This document shows positions 53,926-62,652 of a stretch of DNA of 64,000 nt, one piece after another. Source of the DNA: Campylobacter hepaticus (GTDB lineage: Bacteria; Campylobacterota; Campylobacteria; Campylobacterales; Campylobacteraceae); assembly GCF_001687475.2 (NCBI RefSeq), contig NZ_CP031611.1:992001-1056000 (forward strand). The letters run 5' to 3'. The notes under the pieces are model-generated. The model made no database searches. It saw only the letters and a list, made by a program, of their open reading frames with translations, and was not told where the DNA came from. The first letter of the stretch is position 1. Each line of letters begins with the position of its first letter. A program made the position numbers and the translations under genes.

Positions 53926-53937
53926 GCTTGTATAATT
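53926..53937 (+). promoter_or_regulatory. Extended -10 promoter for cysQ
   Basis: GCTTGTATAATT has TATAAT at 53931-53936 with TG one base upstream, an extended -10. It is 29 bases before ATG 53965 and just after the gltA hairpin, so cysQ probably starts its own transcript. Confidence 0.55.
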
Positions 53938-53964
53938 ATAAAAATATTTTTATAAGGTCTTATT

Positions 53965-54729
53965 ATGCTTAATCTTGATAAATTATTACAAATTGCTATA
54001 AAAGCTAGTAAACAAGCTTCTAAAGCGATTTTAAAAGAAAGAAAAAATTTACAAATTTGGAAAAAAGAAGATAAAAGTCCTTTAACTTCAGCTGATCTTG
54101 CTTCTAACCAAATTTTAAGCGATGTTTTAGGATCTACAGATATTCAGATTTTATCTGAAGAAAATTTACTTGCACCGCAAAAATGTGAAAATTTAAAGCT
54201 TTTTTGGCTTGTTGATCCTCTTGATGGAACCAGTGGATTTTTAAAAGGAAGTGATGAATTTTGTGTTATGATAAGCTTGATTTATGAAAACCGTCCTGTT
54301 TTAGCTCTTATAGAAAATCCCTCAAAAGGAGAGATTTTTTATGCCCATGCAAAAACTAAGGTTTATAAAAACGATACAGTATTACACATTCATCAAGAAC
54401 AATACCAAAAAAACAAATTCAAAGCTTTGCTTAGTGTAAACCATCTTAGCAAAGAAGATGAAAATTTTGCCAAAGAACATAAACTACAAGCTCTTAATAT
54501 AGGATCAGGACTTAAATTTTGTGCTATTTTAGAAGGTAGGGCTGGAGTTTATAAAAGATTTGAAAATCTTCATATTTGGGATATCGTAGCAGGAGATTTT
54601 TTAGTTAATCAAAACGGAGGATTTATGGGAGATTTTCATAAGCAATACATCGCCTATCATCCTTTAAATCATAAAGCTAGACCTTTTATTTGTGTTTCTT
54701 CTAAAGACTTTTTGGAAGATTTTTTATAA
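53965..54729 (+). CDS. cysQ: 3'(2'),5'-bisphosphate nucleotidase CysQ
   Basis: 254 residues of the inositol-monophosphatase superfamily. Metal-binding motifs: SPLTSADLASN near 36, LSEEN near 70, WLVDPLDGTSGFLKGSDEFCVM near 91-112 (DPLDGT), and the C-terminal HIWDIVAGDFLV near 210. CysQ hydrolyses PAP, the by-product of PAPS-dependent sulfotransfer. It is part of the conserved gltA neighbourhood, so it predates the sulfation cluster, but it would serve it by clearing PAP, which inhibits sulfotransferases. Confidence 0.92.
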   Translation: MLNLDKLLQIAIKASKQASKAILKERKNLQIWKKEDKSPLTSADLASNQILSDVLGSTDIQILSEENLLAPQKCENLKLFWLVDPLDGTSGFLKGSDEFCVMISLIYENRPVLALIENPSKGEIFYAHAKTKVYKNDTVLHIHQEQYQKNKFKALLSVNHLSKEDENFAKEHKLQALNIGSGLKFCAILEGRAGVYKRFENLHIWDIVAGDFLVNQNGGFMGDFHKQYIAYHPLNHKARPFICVSSKDFLEDFL

Positions 54730-54741
54730 AATTAGGGCAAA

Positions 54742-55506
54742 ATGATGAGATATTTTTTTATTTTGTGTATAAGTTTGTTTTTAAATCCTTATCTTTTAGG
54801 AAGTGATTTTTCTCAAAAGAAAATCATTAAAATGAAAGGCGAAAGTGATCATTTTGAGCTTATTGATCTTAATCAAAAGTTTTTAAACCCAAAACTAGAT
54901 GAGCAAAAATCTTTATTTGATAGTTCTATTTTATTAAAAAAAGAATCTAATATTAAAAGTAAGAATAAAAATTTTGCTATAGCTTTAACTTTTAGGGAAA
55001 ATTTTGCTTATTTTTTAGAAAATTTTAAAGTCGATGCTAAAAATTTTTCTAGATCCTTTTCTAAAAATTTTATCAATAACTTAAAATTAAATTTAGCTAA
55101 CCGTACAGCTAATAATCTTTATCAAAATTCTAAAACCTTATTATTGAGCTCAAAAGATGCAAAGCTTGTTAATATCAGCGCTTTTTTAAAAGAAGAAAAA
55201 GATAAATCTAAAATTTATACTGATTTTATAACCTATCTTGCAATAATCAATTTGCAAGATTTTTATATAAATTCTACTAATTATTTTATTACTAAAACTC
55301 AAGAAGGTGTTGCTAAGATCAATTTTAAGCTTTTATCTACAAGCAATGGAAAAATTCTTGTAGCAAAAAATATAAAATTAAAACTAGCGCTAAAAGGAAA
55401 AAATACCAAAGAAAACTATCAAGATATAATAAAACAAATGCCAAAAATGTTAGCTCAAGCTATAGATAAAGAAATTTATAAACTTAAACTTGATAAGTTA
55501 AAATAA
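54742..55506 (+). CDS. Conserved hypothetical periplasmic protein (Cj1680-like)
   Basis: 254 residues with a signal peptide (MMRYFFILCISLFLNPYLLG). The mature protein is lysine-rich and mixed alpha/beta, with ALTFRENFAYFLENFKVDAKNFSRSF and NFKLLSTSNGKILVAKNIKLKLAL recognisable but of unknown role. It follows cysQ after 12 bases, the C. jejuni order from memory. It ends one base before the convergent TPR gene. Confidence 0.6.
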   Translation: MMRYFFILCISLFLNPYLLGSDFSQKKIIKMKGESDHFELIDLNQKFLNPKLDEQKSLFDSSILLKKESNIKSKNKNFAIALTFRENFAYFLENFKVDAKNFSRSFSKNFINNLKLNLANRTANNLYQNSKTLLLSSKDAKLVNISAFLKEEKDKSKIYTDFITYLAIINLQDFYINSTNYFITKTQEGVAKINFKLLSTSNGKILVAKNIKLKLALKGKNTKENYQDIIKQMPKMLAQAIDKEIYKLKLDKLK

Positions 55507-55507
55507 T

Positions 55508-57256
55508 TTAATTTAAAATTCTTCGTATTAAGCTTTGTAAATCTTTTTTGGCATTTTCTTCCTTTACAACAAAACATTGTGCTTTTGGCCAAAAATAACT
55601 TTTAGGATCTTCAAATTTTCCCCAACGCCAATCAAATCTAGGATGTAAAAGTACTATGGTTGGAATATTCATCGCTAAGCTTAAATGTGCTATGGCGCTA
55701 TCTATACTTATGATAAGATCAATATCTTGTAAATGGTTTAAGGTATCATTCCAATTTTTTATTATTTTACCTCTATTTTCAACATTTTTAGGCAGTTTTT
55801 CATGAGTTTCTATTTGAAAAGAAATAATTTTATAGTTTAGTTCTTCTAAAGTATCAAGAAGAAATTCAGCTGGTAAATTTCTAGATAAGTCAGCATGAAG
55901 AGCATAAGGGGTGAAATAAAAAATACCTATTTTTTTTATTTTATTTTTAGGTTTTATTTGTGGTAATAAAGGTGTTTTTAATTCTTTAATTTCATTTAAT
56001 GTAATATCTATTAAAAAAGGTAAAGAACAAATAGGTATAGCATAATCAAAATTTTTAGGCAAAATTTTTAATACTTTTAAATTTTTAAAAGTATTATTTT
56101 CTTCATTTAAAATTTTGATTTGATTTTTAAACATTTCATACATAGCGCTTTGAGGAGCAAATAAAACTTTTTGTGCTATCTTACAAAGTTTTTCTAAGCA
56201 TCTTGAGTACATAATAGTATCTCCAAAACCTTGTTCACAAAATACTAAAATTTTTTTGTCTTTAAAAGCATTTGGACCTTCTTGGTTAAAAGCTTGCACA
56301 CTTTTGTTATAATGGTAAGTAGAAAAAGTTTCATGATGCGCAAAGAAAAGTCTGCTTTCATATAATCTTTTACCTTCTTCAAAATTATCACTCACACCCA
56401 TTCTCATCAAAAGATAAGCAAGATCAAATTGATAACTTGCATGAGATTCTAAACTTAAGCATTTTTGATAAGCATTATAAGCTCCTTGATAGTTTGAGTC
56501 AAATTCAAGTACTTTTGCATAATTTTGCCAAAATTGTGCACTGTATTGATTATAAATTTCTAAAGATTGAAAAAGACGCAAAGATTCGGAAATTTTAAAA
56601 AGTTTGAAAAGCAAATAAGCTTTTTGTGGTAAAATTTGCTGCGTTAAAAAATCTTCTATTTTAGAAATATTAAGATTTTTTTTCGTTTTGTTGTGCAATC
56701 TATTTTCAAGATCTTTTAAATCAATATTTTGTTCTATAAAAGTACTGCTTTGAAATTTTTTAATAAGTTCTTGCGCGAAGTCATATAATTGTTCATGCGC
56801 ATGTAAGGCTTTTGTAAAATCGCTTTTAAAATAAATTTCTGCATAATGCTTCCATAAGTTTAAATTGTATGTATCTTCTGAGAGCAATTCCTTAAAAATT
56901 CTTTCAGCTTCTTCTAATTTATAAGCATATTCATAAGCAAAAGCTAATTCTAATTTAATTTCATTATATAAATCATCTTTGCGATCTAAAAGTTTTTGCA
57001 ATAAATCAAGAGCATCATCAAATTTTTGATTTTTAATATAATTTTTAGCAAGCATGAGACCATGAAAACTTGTAGGACTAAGAGAAAAAAGTTCATAAGC
57101 ATAATACAGACTTTTAGAAAAAAGCGAAAGCTTATAAGAGGCAAGCATAGCAAATTCTAAAGCAAATTCTGAATTTTCTTTTAATAAAATTTCACTTAAT
57201 TCAAGACATTTTTGATAATTAGCATTAAAATAATAATAATATATTCTATCAAACAT
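55508..57256 (-). CDS. TPR protein with C-terminal GT9/GT41-like glycosyltransferase domain
   Basis: 582 residues. The N-terminal ~310 are tandem helical repeats of TPR type (ALDLLQKLLDRKDDLYNEIKLELAFAYE, NYQGAYNAYQKCLSLE). The C-terminal ~250 hold KILVFCEQGFGDTIMYSRCLEKL near 330, and DLIISIDSAIAHLSLAMNIPTIVLLHPRFDWRWG near 525, the pattern of heptosyltransferase- or OGT-like GT-B enzymes. Some relatives glycosylate proteins, others lipids; the acceptor here is unknown. It lies inside the segment between the autotransporter copies and reads away from copy B. Confidence 0.7.
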   Translation of the reverse strand: MFDRIYYYYFNANYQKCLELSEILLKENSEFALEFAMLASYKLSLFSKSLYYAYELFSLSPTSFHGLMLAKNYIKNQKFDDALDLLQKLLDRKDDLYNEIKLELAFAYEYAYKLEEAERIFKELLSEDTYNLNLWKHYAEIYFKSDFTKALHAHEQLYDFAQELIKKFQSSTFIEQNIDLKDLENRLHNKTKKNLNISKIEDFLTQQILPQKAYLLFKLFKISESLRLFQSLEIYNQYSAQFWQNYAKVLEFDSNYQGAYNAYQKCLSLESHASYQFDLAYLLMRMGVSDNFEEGKRLYESRLFFAHHETFSTYHYNKSVQAFNQEGPNAFKDKKILVFCEQGFGDTIMYSRCLEKLCKIAQKVLFAPQSAMYEMFKNQIKILNEENNTFKNLKVLKILPKNFDYAIPICSLPFLIDITLNEIKELKTPLLPQIKPKNKIKKIGIFYFTPYALHADLSRNLPAEFLLDTLEELNYKIISFQIETHEKLPKNVENRGKIIKNWNDTLNHLQDIDLIISIDSAIAHLSLAMNIPTIVLLHPRFDWRWGKFEDPKSYFWPKAQCFVVKEENAKKDLQSLIRRILN

Positions 57257-57395
57257 TATATAAAAACCTTTACATTAAACTTTATTTATAATAAATATAT
57301 ACTATTTCATGCTTTATCTTACCTAAAAAAATAATTGATTTTACAAATCCTATGAGTAACCTTTAATGTTTTAACAATCCATCTTTTAATATAAT

Positions 57396-57464
57396 AAAAG
57401 TAAGATAAAATATATAAAGTAAATAAGTAATAATAAGTAATTTTATTTTAAAGGAAGGTTAAAA
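57396..57464. repeat. 69-bp element, direct repeat left of autotransporter B
   Basis: Matches 61969-62037 in the same orientation with three mismatches in 69 bases, and the same element occurs inverted at 43429-43497 upstream of copy A. The two direct copies bracket autotransporter B. Confidence 0.85.
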
Positions 57465-57471
57465 AGTAAAC

Positions 57472-57498
57472 AAAGCATAGCTTTTAAAGCTATACTTT
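57472..57498 (-). terminator. Hairpin terminator after autotransporter B
   Basis: AAAGCATAGCTTT and AAAGCTATACTTT form a 13-bp stem (one G-T pair) around a minimal loop, 23 bases beyond the stop of copy B. On the minus strand it is followed by GTTTACTTTTTAAC. It may work in both directions. Confidence 0.55.
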
Positions 57499-57520
57499 AT
57501 TCTTTTAATACCTTATTCTT

Positions 57521-60500
57521 TTACCACAAATAACTAAATTGAGCATAAGCAGTATGAGTAGTAGCATCTTTACTATTTTGAGCATTATAATTCATACTCA
57601 TAATAAAGCTTTGATTTAAAGGCAGTATTAAAGAAGCATTTGCAAATCTTTGTATTCTTGCTAAGTTTATTTCATCTTCTACTTTAATAGTACCAAAGCG
57701 TGCTTTAGTATGTATAGTAGTATTCATATAAAGTTTAGCTCCTAATTCTATAGAAGTCTTTAAATAAGGTAACCAGTCTTTAAAATAAGCAAAGCTAGCC
57801 TTAGTAGAAAAAAGATTATTGATATTTTTATATATTCTTTCTCCTTTTTGTACACTAGCCCTACCTTTAATATCTTTTATACTATAAGCTTGCATATAAG
57901 ATCCTTCATAACCTAAACCTATTTGAGGAGTAAGCATATGAGATCCTAAGATAAAATTCATTCCTAAATCTATACCTCCTCCATAAGTATAAGCATTAGG
58001 ATTAGCACTAGCTTCATTATTGGCTATTTTCTTTAAGAACTCATTTTTAATAAAAGCTGCTTTAGCTTGAGCTTTAATATAGACTTCTTGATTATTGTCT
58101 GTATAAAATAAGGTATTAAAATATTTTATACCTGTATAATAAGTACGGTTTTTTACATCAAAATAATAAGAGTTCATCTTAGTATCTTCATAACCTGCAT
58201 AAAAACTATAAGTTCCACTTTCTTTTAAGGTAGAATAAGCAAGTATATTACCTTTAATATGTCCTTTACTTTTTTCATTTAAAGAAAGTTCTACACTTTG
58301 AGAAGAAAAATAAGGTAGTATAACTAAGGCATGTTCTTTAATATTATCATGAGTATAAGTTTGTATATCACTTTGTATATAATCATTAATACTAGCATAT
58401 AAATTATCTTCATTAAAAGTAAGATTAGTATTAAGATTAAAATGATTAGGATTAAAAGTTAAACTTAAATTCATATTATTCATTAAGCCATCTACAAAAG
58501 CATTTCTTTTAATGCTAGAAGCATTTAAAGATCTAAAGCTTGCTCCTATAATAGAAGCATTAAGATTAAAGTCTGTAGAGATTTTTCCACTTAAAGCATC
58601 ATAGTTTAATATCATTTCTCCACCACCATTAGTTTTTATTTTTTTTATATTATTTAAACTTACTCCCTTAACAAGATTTTTAATATCATTAAGTTCATCC
58701 ATATTAAGATTACCTTGATCAACTATAAGGTTTCCAACCATAACAGAATTAGCACTTTTTCCTCCTACTGTAAGGGTTTGGAGTTTATTATTACTTCCTG
58801 TACGTATAGTCCAAGAAGTGATATTAACACTACCACTTCCTTCATTGCTTATGTTATAGCCATCAGTATTTGTTCCTATAGAGCCAAAGTTATTAAGCAT
58901 TAGGGTGCCTGAGCCAGAGTTTGTTATACCTCCACTTATGGTGGCATTTTCTTGGTTGGTTAGGTTTAGATTACCATTACCAGAGTTTGTTATACCTTTT
59001 GTTATAGAACCAGTGTTGTTAAGCATTACATCGCCTGAGCTTTCATTGCTAATATTTTCAATGCTAGCACCACTTTGGTTAGTTATCATTAAATTACCTG
59101 TTCCTTGATTTGTGATGCCTTGAGTTATAGTAGCACTATTATCAAGTATTACATTACCTGAGTTTGTATTCATGATAGAACCTGAGATGGTGGCACTATT
59201 GCTACCATTGTTTTTATTTTCTATCATTAAATTACCTGTTCCAGAGTTAGATATATTTCCTGTTACACTACCTTGGTTTTCTAGGCTAATGGTATTTGAA
59301 CTTTTGCTTATGATATTACCTTCTATTTTTCCTTTATCTTTGTTTATTATGCCAGCTTTACCACTAGTTGAAGTGATTTGTCCTGATTCTTTTATAAGAA
59401 TAGCTGCTTTGCTTTCTTCATCACTTTGTTGGCTTTCATCAAGGGAGCGGCGTTTTCTGCTTTTACCATTAGCATCAGCTTTTATGGTGCCTTCGTTGAC
59501 TAATTGTCCTTGTATTTGAGCGTCATTTTGTATTGTTATGCCAGATGTTATAGTGCCTTTGTTTTGAATATCACCTATAATTTTGGTATTTGTTCCACTT
59601 ATGGTTATTTTATCGATAGTTCCTAAATTACTTATAGCTGTATTAGAATATGATTGAATTAATGCTCCATTATTTACATTTATATCTGCTATTTTACCTT
59701 TTGCGTTTAAAATAGCTTCTTGTCCTGATTTTATTGTTGAGTTATCAATGTTAAGTCCGCTTAAATTAGCTTGATTTTCTAATTTAATCGCATTTTGTTT
59801 TGCTTGAACTACAGCTTGATTTTTTAGTTCTATTTTAGAAGCTTGAGATCCTGTGCCTAAAAAAATTCCATAATGATTACTATAAATTCCACTAGCTATT
59901 TGAGAGCTTCCAACTATAATAAGTTCATCTAAATTTTGCCACTGTGCTATGCAAACACCAAAATGTTCTCCATAAACTATACTACCTTCTTCTAAAGTAA
60001 TGGTACCAAACTTACCATAAGTTACAGAGATGCCAGCTTTTTTGGAGGCTATAAGACCTGTATTGGTTATATGTTTTATGGTTCCACCATTTTCTAATTT
60101 TATAGCAGCACCGTAATTTACAGTTTTATCATTGGCAATGATGCCTTTATTGACAAAATGATCAATATTGCCACCATATACATGTACACTTGTGTTGCCA
60201 CCATATATAATACTTGTATTATAAACATAATTAATTTTTGCTGTTTTGTTAAATCTAATAGTATCATTACCATAAATAGTCCCACTATTAATGAAATTGT
60301 TAATAGTTCTATTACCATTTACTTCTATAGCATTACTTTGATCGTTATTAGTACTCTTAATAGTCCCACTATTGATAAAGTTTTTAACATTTGAACCATT
60401 AAAAATAATAGCTTGTTTTTTACCTTCTATATTTCCTGTATTAAGAATATTATCAATAATTGAATGTGCAAACTTAATAGCTTCTTGACTTGAACTCTCA

Positions 60501-61780
60501 CTTTTTATAGTCCCAGCATTAATAAAATTAGTAATTCTTGTTTGTTTTAAAGTTTCTATGGCTTTGCCATTTTCAGCTTTAATAGTATCCATATTTAAGA
60601 AATCAGTAATAGTAGTATTACTTAAATGCAATGCAGTGTCTTTAGCTTGTATGGTAGCAGTATTGATAAAATGTTTGACTGTAGCTTTGTGACGATTGTT
60701 ATTGCCACCATTGCTATCATTACCACTATCAAACTTAACCCCATACTTAGCCATATTACTTCCTATTAGACCCTCATTTAAAAAAAGATCTATAGTAGTA
60801 TTACCATGGTTTTTATCAGGTCTTCCTATAAGTACACTAGCATTATTAGAACTATTACTATGATTACCTACAATAATACCTGTATTAATGAAGTTTCCTA
60901 TTTGTGTATCTTTGCCTTCAAATAAAATACCATCACCATTTGAAGCATATATAATACCTGAGTTTTTAAAAGAATCTAATTGTATCTTTCCATTATTTTC
61001 TCCTTGAAAATAGATTCCATAATTTTCATTTGAATTTGATGATTGTGAATTATGAAATATAAGACCTTCATTGGTGAAAGTATTTATATTAGTTTTATCT
61101 TTAAAATTAATACCTGAATTATTTTCACCTCCTATAATGCCTTTATTATTAAAAGTATCTATATTAGCTTGATTAATAACTAAACCTCTTTGTTGTCCAA
61201 ATATGAGACCTTGATTATTAAAATGATTAATATTTACATTAGGTGCTATCCATATACCGTTATTGGTAGAAGCATAAATATATTGTTCATTATTAAAAGT
61301 ATCTATATTAATTCTAATCAATATTCCTGCTTCATTTCCTTGTAATACACCTTCATTAGTAAAAAGATGTATTGTAGCTTGTTTTGGGAATTTATCATAA
61401 AGAGCAAGACCAAATTTACTTCCTCCTATAGCTCCTGCATTATAAAAGTACTTTATTGTGGCATTATTTAATTCATTATCCATTCCTATTTGTATACTAG
61501 AATAATTTCCTTGAGCTTGAATGATTCCTTGATTATAAAAAAGGTAAATATTAGCATCTTTTTCAATATTTATAGCTGGTGAGTTATTAACTCTTATATT
61601 GGCCATTTTTTCTATCCAAATAAGACCAGATTTGTCTTGACCTTTACCAGAACTTATGGTTTTTGAATTTGTTTGATGAGAATTAATATGAGTGTAACCT
61701 TCATAAATTTGAGCTAGGGCTAAAGAGCTTAAACAAGAAATAGTAGCTAAAGATAAAATAAGTTTTTTGGAAGAAGCCAT
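57521..61780 (-). CDS. Phase-variable autotransporter B (shorter passenger, start at the internal ATG)
   Basis: 1419 residues from ATG 61780, starting MASSKKLILSLATIS, a complete signal peptide ending ALA. It is near identical to copy A over signal, passenger and beta-barrel (ending AQFSYLW), but 107 residues of passenger repeats are missing around residues 860-970, and the junction codons (GSNSATISGS) are not a simple cut of copy A. The tract is G7, so the upstream ATG at 61827 reads a 15-codon frame ending TAA overlapping this ATG. Expression would depend on reinitiation or on the G-rich run acting near the start, so the level is probably lower than copy A. Confidence 0.82.
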   Translation of the reverse strand: MASSKKLILSLATISCLSSLALAQIYEGYTHINSHQTNSKTISSGKGQDKSGLIWIEKMANIRVNNSPAINIEKDANIYLFYNQGIIQAQGNYSSIQIGMDNELNNATIKYFYNAGAIGGSKFGLALYDKFPKQATIHLFTNEGVLQGNEAGILIRINIDTFNNEQYIYASTNNGIWIAPNVNINHFNNQGLIFGQQRGLVINQANIDTFNNKGIIGGENNSGINFKDKTNINTFTNEGLIFHNSQSSNSNENYGIYFQGENNGKIQLDSFKNSGIIYASNGDGILFEGKDTQIGNFINTGIIVGNHSNSSNNASVLIGRPDKNHGNTTIDLFLNEGLIGSNMAKYGVKFDSGNDSNGGNNNRHKATVKHFINTATIQAKDTALHLSNTTITDFLNMDTIKAENGKAIETLKQTRITNFINAGTIKSESSSQEAIKFAHSIIDNILNTGNIEGKKQAIIFNGSNVKNFINSGTIKSTNNDQSNAIEVNGNRTINNFINSGTIYGNDTIRFNKTAKINYVYNTSIIYGGNTSVHVYGGNIDHFVNKGIIANDKTVNYGAAIKLENGGTIKHITNTGLIASKKAGISVTYGKFGTITLEEGSIVYGEHFGVCIAQWQNLDELIIVGSSQIASGIYSNHYGIFLGTGSQASKIELKNQAVVQAKQNAIKLENQANLSGLNIDNSTIKSGQEAILNAKGKIADINVNNGALIQSYSNTAISNLGTIDKITISGTNTKIIGDIQNKGTITSGITIQNDAQIQGQLVNEGTIKADANGKSRKRRSLDESQQSDEESKAAILIKESGQITSTSGKAGIINKDKGKIEGNIISKSSNTISLENQGSVTGNISNSGTGNLMIENKNNGSNSATISGSIMNTNSGNVILDNSATITQGITNQGTGNLMITNQSGASIENISNESSGDVMLNNTGSITKGITNSGNGNLNLTNQENATISGGITNSGSGTLMLNNFGSIGTNTDGYNISNEGSGSVNITSWTIRTGSNNKLQTLTVGGKSANSVMVGNLIVDQGNLNMDELNDIKNLVKGVSLNNIKKIKTNGGGEMILNYDALSGKISTDFNLNASIIGASFRSLNASSIKRNAFVDGLMNNMNLSLTFNPNHFNLNTNLTFNEDNLYASINDYIQSDIQTYTHDNIKEHALVILPYFSSQSVELSLNEKSKGHIKGNILAYSTLKESGTYSFYAGYEDTKMNSYYFDVKNRTYYTGIKYFNTLFYTDNNQEVYIKAQAKAAFIKNEFLKKIANNEASANPNAYTYGGGIDLGMNFILGSHMLTPQIGLGYEGSYMQAYSIKDIKGRASVQKGERIYKNINNLFSTKASFAYFKDWLPYLKTSIELGAKLYMNTTIHTKARFGTIKVEDEINLARIQRFANASLILPLNQSFIMSMNYNAQNSKDATTHTAYAQFSYLW

Positions 61781-61827
61781 TACCCCCCCGTGTTGTATAC
61801 ACTAGACTTTAAATATAATTTTTTCAT
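61780..61827 (-). CDS. 15-residue upstream reading frame of autotransporter B (phase-off leader)
   Basis: ATG 61827 has the same AAAGGAT ribosome binding site as copy A and encodes MKKLYLKSSVYNTGG, then TAA. The stop shares bases with ATG 61780 (TAATG), an arrangement known to allow translational reinitiation. Confidence 0.7.
   Translation of the reverse strand: MKKLYLKSSVYNTGG
61783..61789 (-). repeat. Poly-G (G7) tract at the 5' end of autotransporter B
   Basis: Seven C on the plus strand. Gain of one G would restore the fused frame seen in copy A. Confidence 0.9.
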
Positions 61828-61968
61828 AAAATATTATCCTTTATTTTAAAAAAATACAAAAATTGTAAAAACTAAAATATTATAAAAACTAGATATTGAT
61901 TTTTAGTGTTTAATAAATTATTCAAACACAAACTTAAATGAATCAATTTATATAAAATGTTTCATCTT

Positions 61969-62037
61969 AAAAGTAAGATAAAATACATAAAGTAAATAAG
62001 CAATAATAAGTAATTTTGTTTTAAAGGAAGGTTAAAA
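61969..62037. repeat. 69-bp element, direct repeat right of autotransporter B
   Basis: Partner of 57396-57464 (three mismatches). Confidence 0.85.
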
Positions 62038-62191
62038 GGGACTTTGTTTTTCATTTTTGTGGTTTTAGCTATCTTATAAATTATTAATTTATCATAAAAT
62101 CATAGATATTTTTAATAAAAATTGTATTTCACATTCACTTCACTTAAATAGTTTAAAATATGAATAATTTTTTTAAAAAAGGAGAAAAATA

Positions 62192-62524
62192 ATGAAAAAA
62201 CATATTTTAATTGCATCAGCACTTTTAACAGCTTCCATGCTTTTTGGACAAAGCGTTAAAATTCAAGGCACTATTGCACAAATTTATGATAATAATAAAA
62301 CCTTGCTTATTGATTCTATCTATGGGGGTCAAGTAGCCATTAAAGTTTTACCAAATACTAAAATAGAAATGGATGATTGTGGTATTTTTGGCACAGATAA
62401 AGATGGAACTTTTAAAGATTTGAAAATTGGAGATTTTTTAGAAAGCAAAATTGCTTATGAAAATTCAAAAAATCTTCCTCTTGCTAAAAAAATTGAGATT
62501 CAATGTTATAAAAAAGCTTATTAA
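62192..62524 (+). CDS. Small secreted protein, possible DUF5666-like OB-fold
   Basis: 110 residues with a clear signal peptide (MKKHILIASALLTASMLFG). The mature part (VKIQGTIAQIYDNNKTLLIDS, GGQVAIKVLPNTKIEMDD, FKDLKIGDFLESKIAY) has the strand pattern of DUF5666/OB-like domains, which often occur in periplasmic proteins of unknown role. Two cysteines (in MDDCGIF and IQCYKK) could form a disulfide. It is followed by a hairpin. Confidence 0.65.
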   Translation: MKKHILIASALLTASMLFGQSVKIQGTIAQIYDNNKTLLIDSIYGGQVAIKVLPNTKIEMDDCGIFGTDKDGTFKDLKIGDFLESKIAYENSKNLPLAKKIEIQCYKKAY

Positions 62525-62547
62525 TATCCCTATAAATTTAGGGATAT
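62524..62547 (+). terminator. Hairpin after the small secreted protein
   Basis: ATATCCCTA and TAGGGATAT form a perfect 9-bp stem with a six-base loop starting at the last base of the stop codon. A weak T-rich stretch follows. Confidence 0.5.
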
Positions 62548-62652
62548 GCATCATAACTTTTATCTAAAAAAATACTTTAATTTTAAAATTTAAACTTTTT
62601 GTTAGAGAGCAATTTATACAATATGCTTATGATTTTAAATTCAAGGATAATA

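Larger units (their letters stand above)
57257..57520. other. 264-base gap between the TPR transferase and autotransporter B
   Basis: It contains a 69-bp element (57396-57464) shared with both autotransporter 5' regions and a strong hairpin (57472-57498). No gene is apparent. Confidence 0.6.
57522..62068 (-). repeat. Large inverted repeat, copy B
   Basis: Inverted partner of 43398-48266 covering the autotransporter and about 290 bases of 5' DNA. The outer edge is CTAAAACC (minus strand); beyond it the sequences differ. Confidence 0.92.
61781..62191. other. Intergenic region upstream of autotransporter B
   Basis: It holds the duplicated 5' region (to 62068), including the TATAAT at 61879-61884 (minus strand) and the 69-bp element at 61969-62037. 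It ends with about 120 unique AT-rich bases carrying the start signals of the gene at 62192 (AAAAAAGGAGAAAAA as ribosome binding site). Confidence 0.6.

Noticed and set aside
57521-61780. Autotransporter B as a pseudogene because its tract differs from copy A.
   Set aside because: The main frame is intact from an ATG that begins a full signal peptide, and the leader stop overlaps it as TAATG, so expression remains possible.
62599-62652. Upstream in-frame ATG as the start of the DUF945-like gene.
   Set aside because: ATG 62653 has AAGGAT before it and begins the membrane anchor directly; the extra 18 residues are not signal-like.
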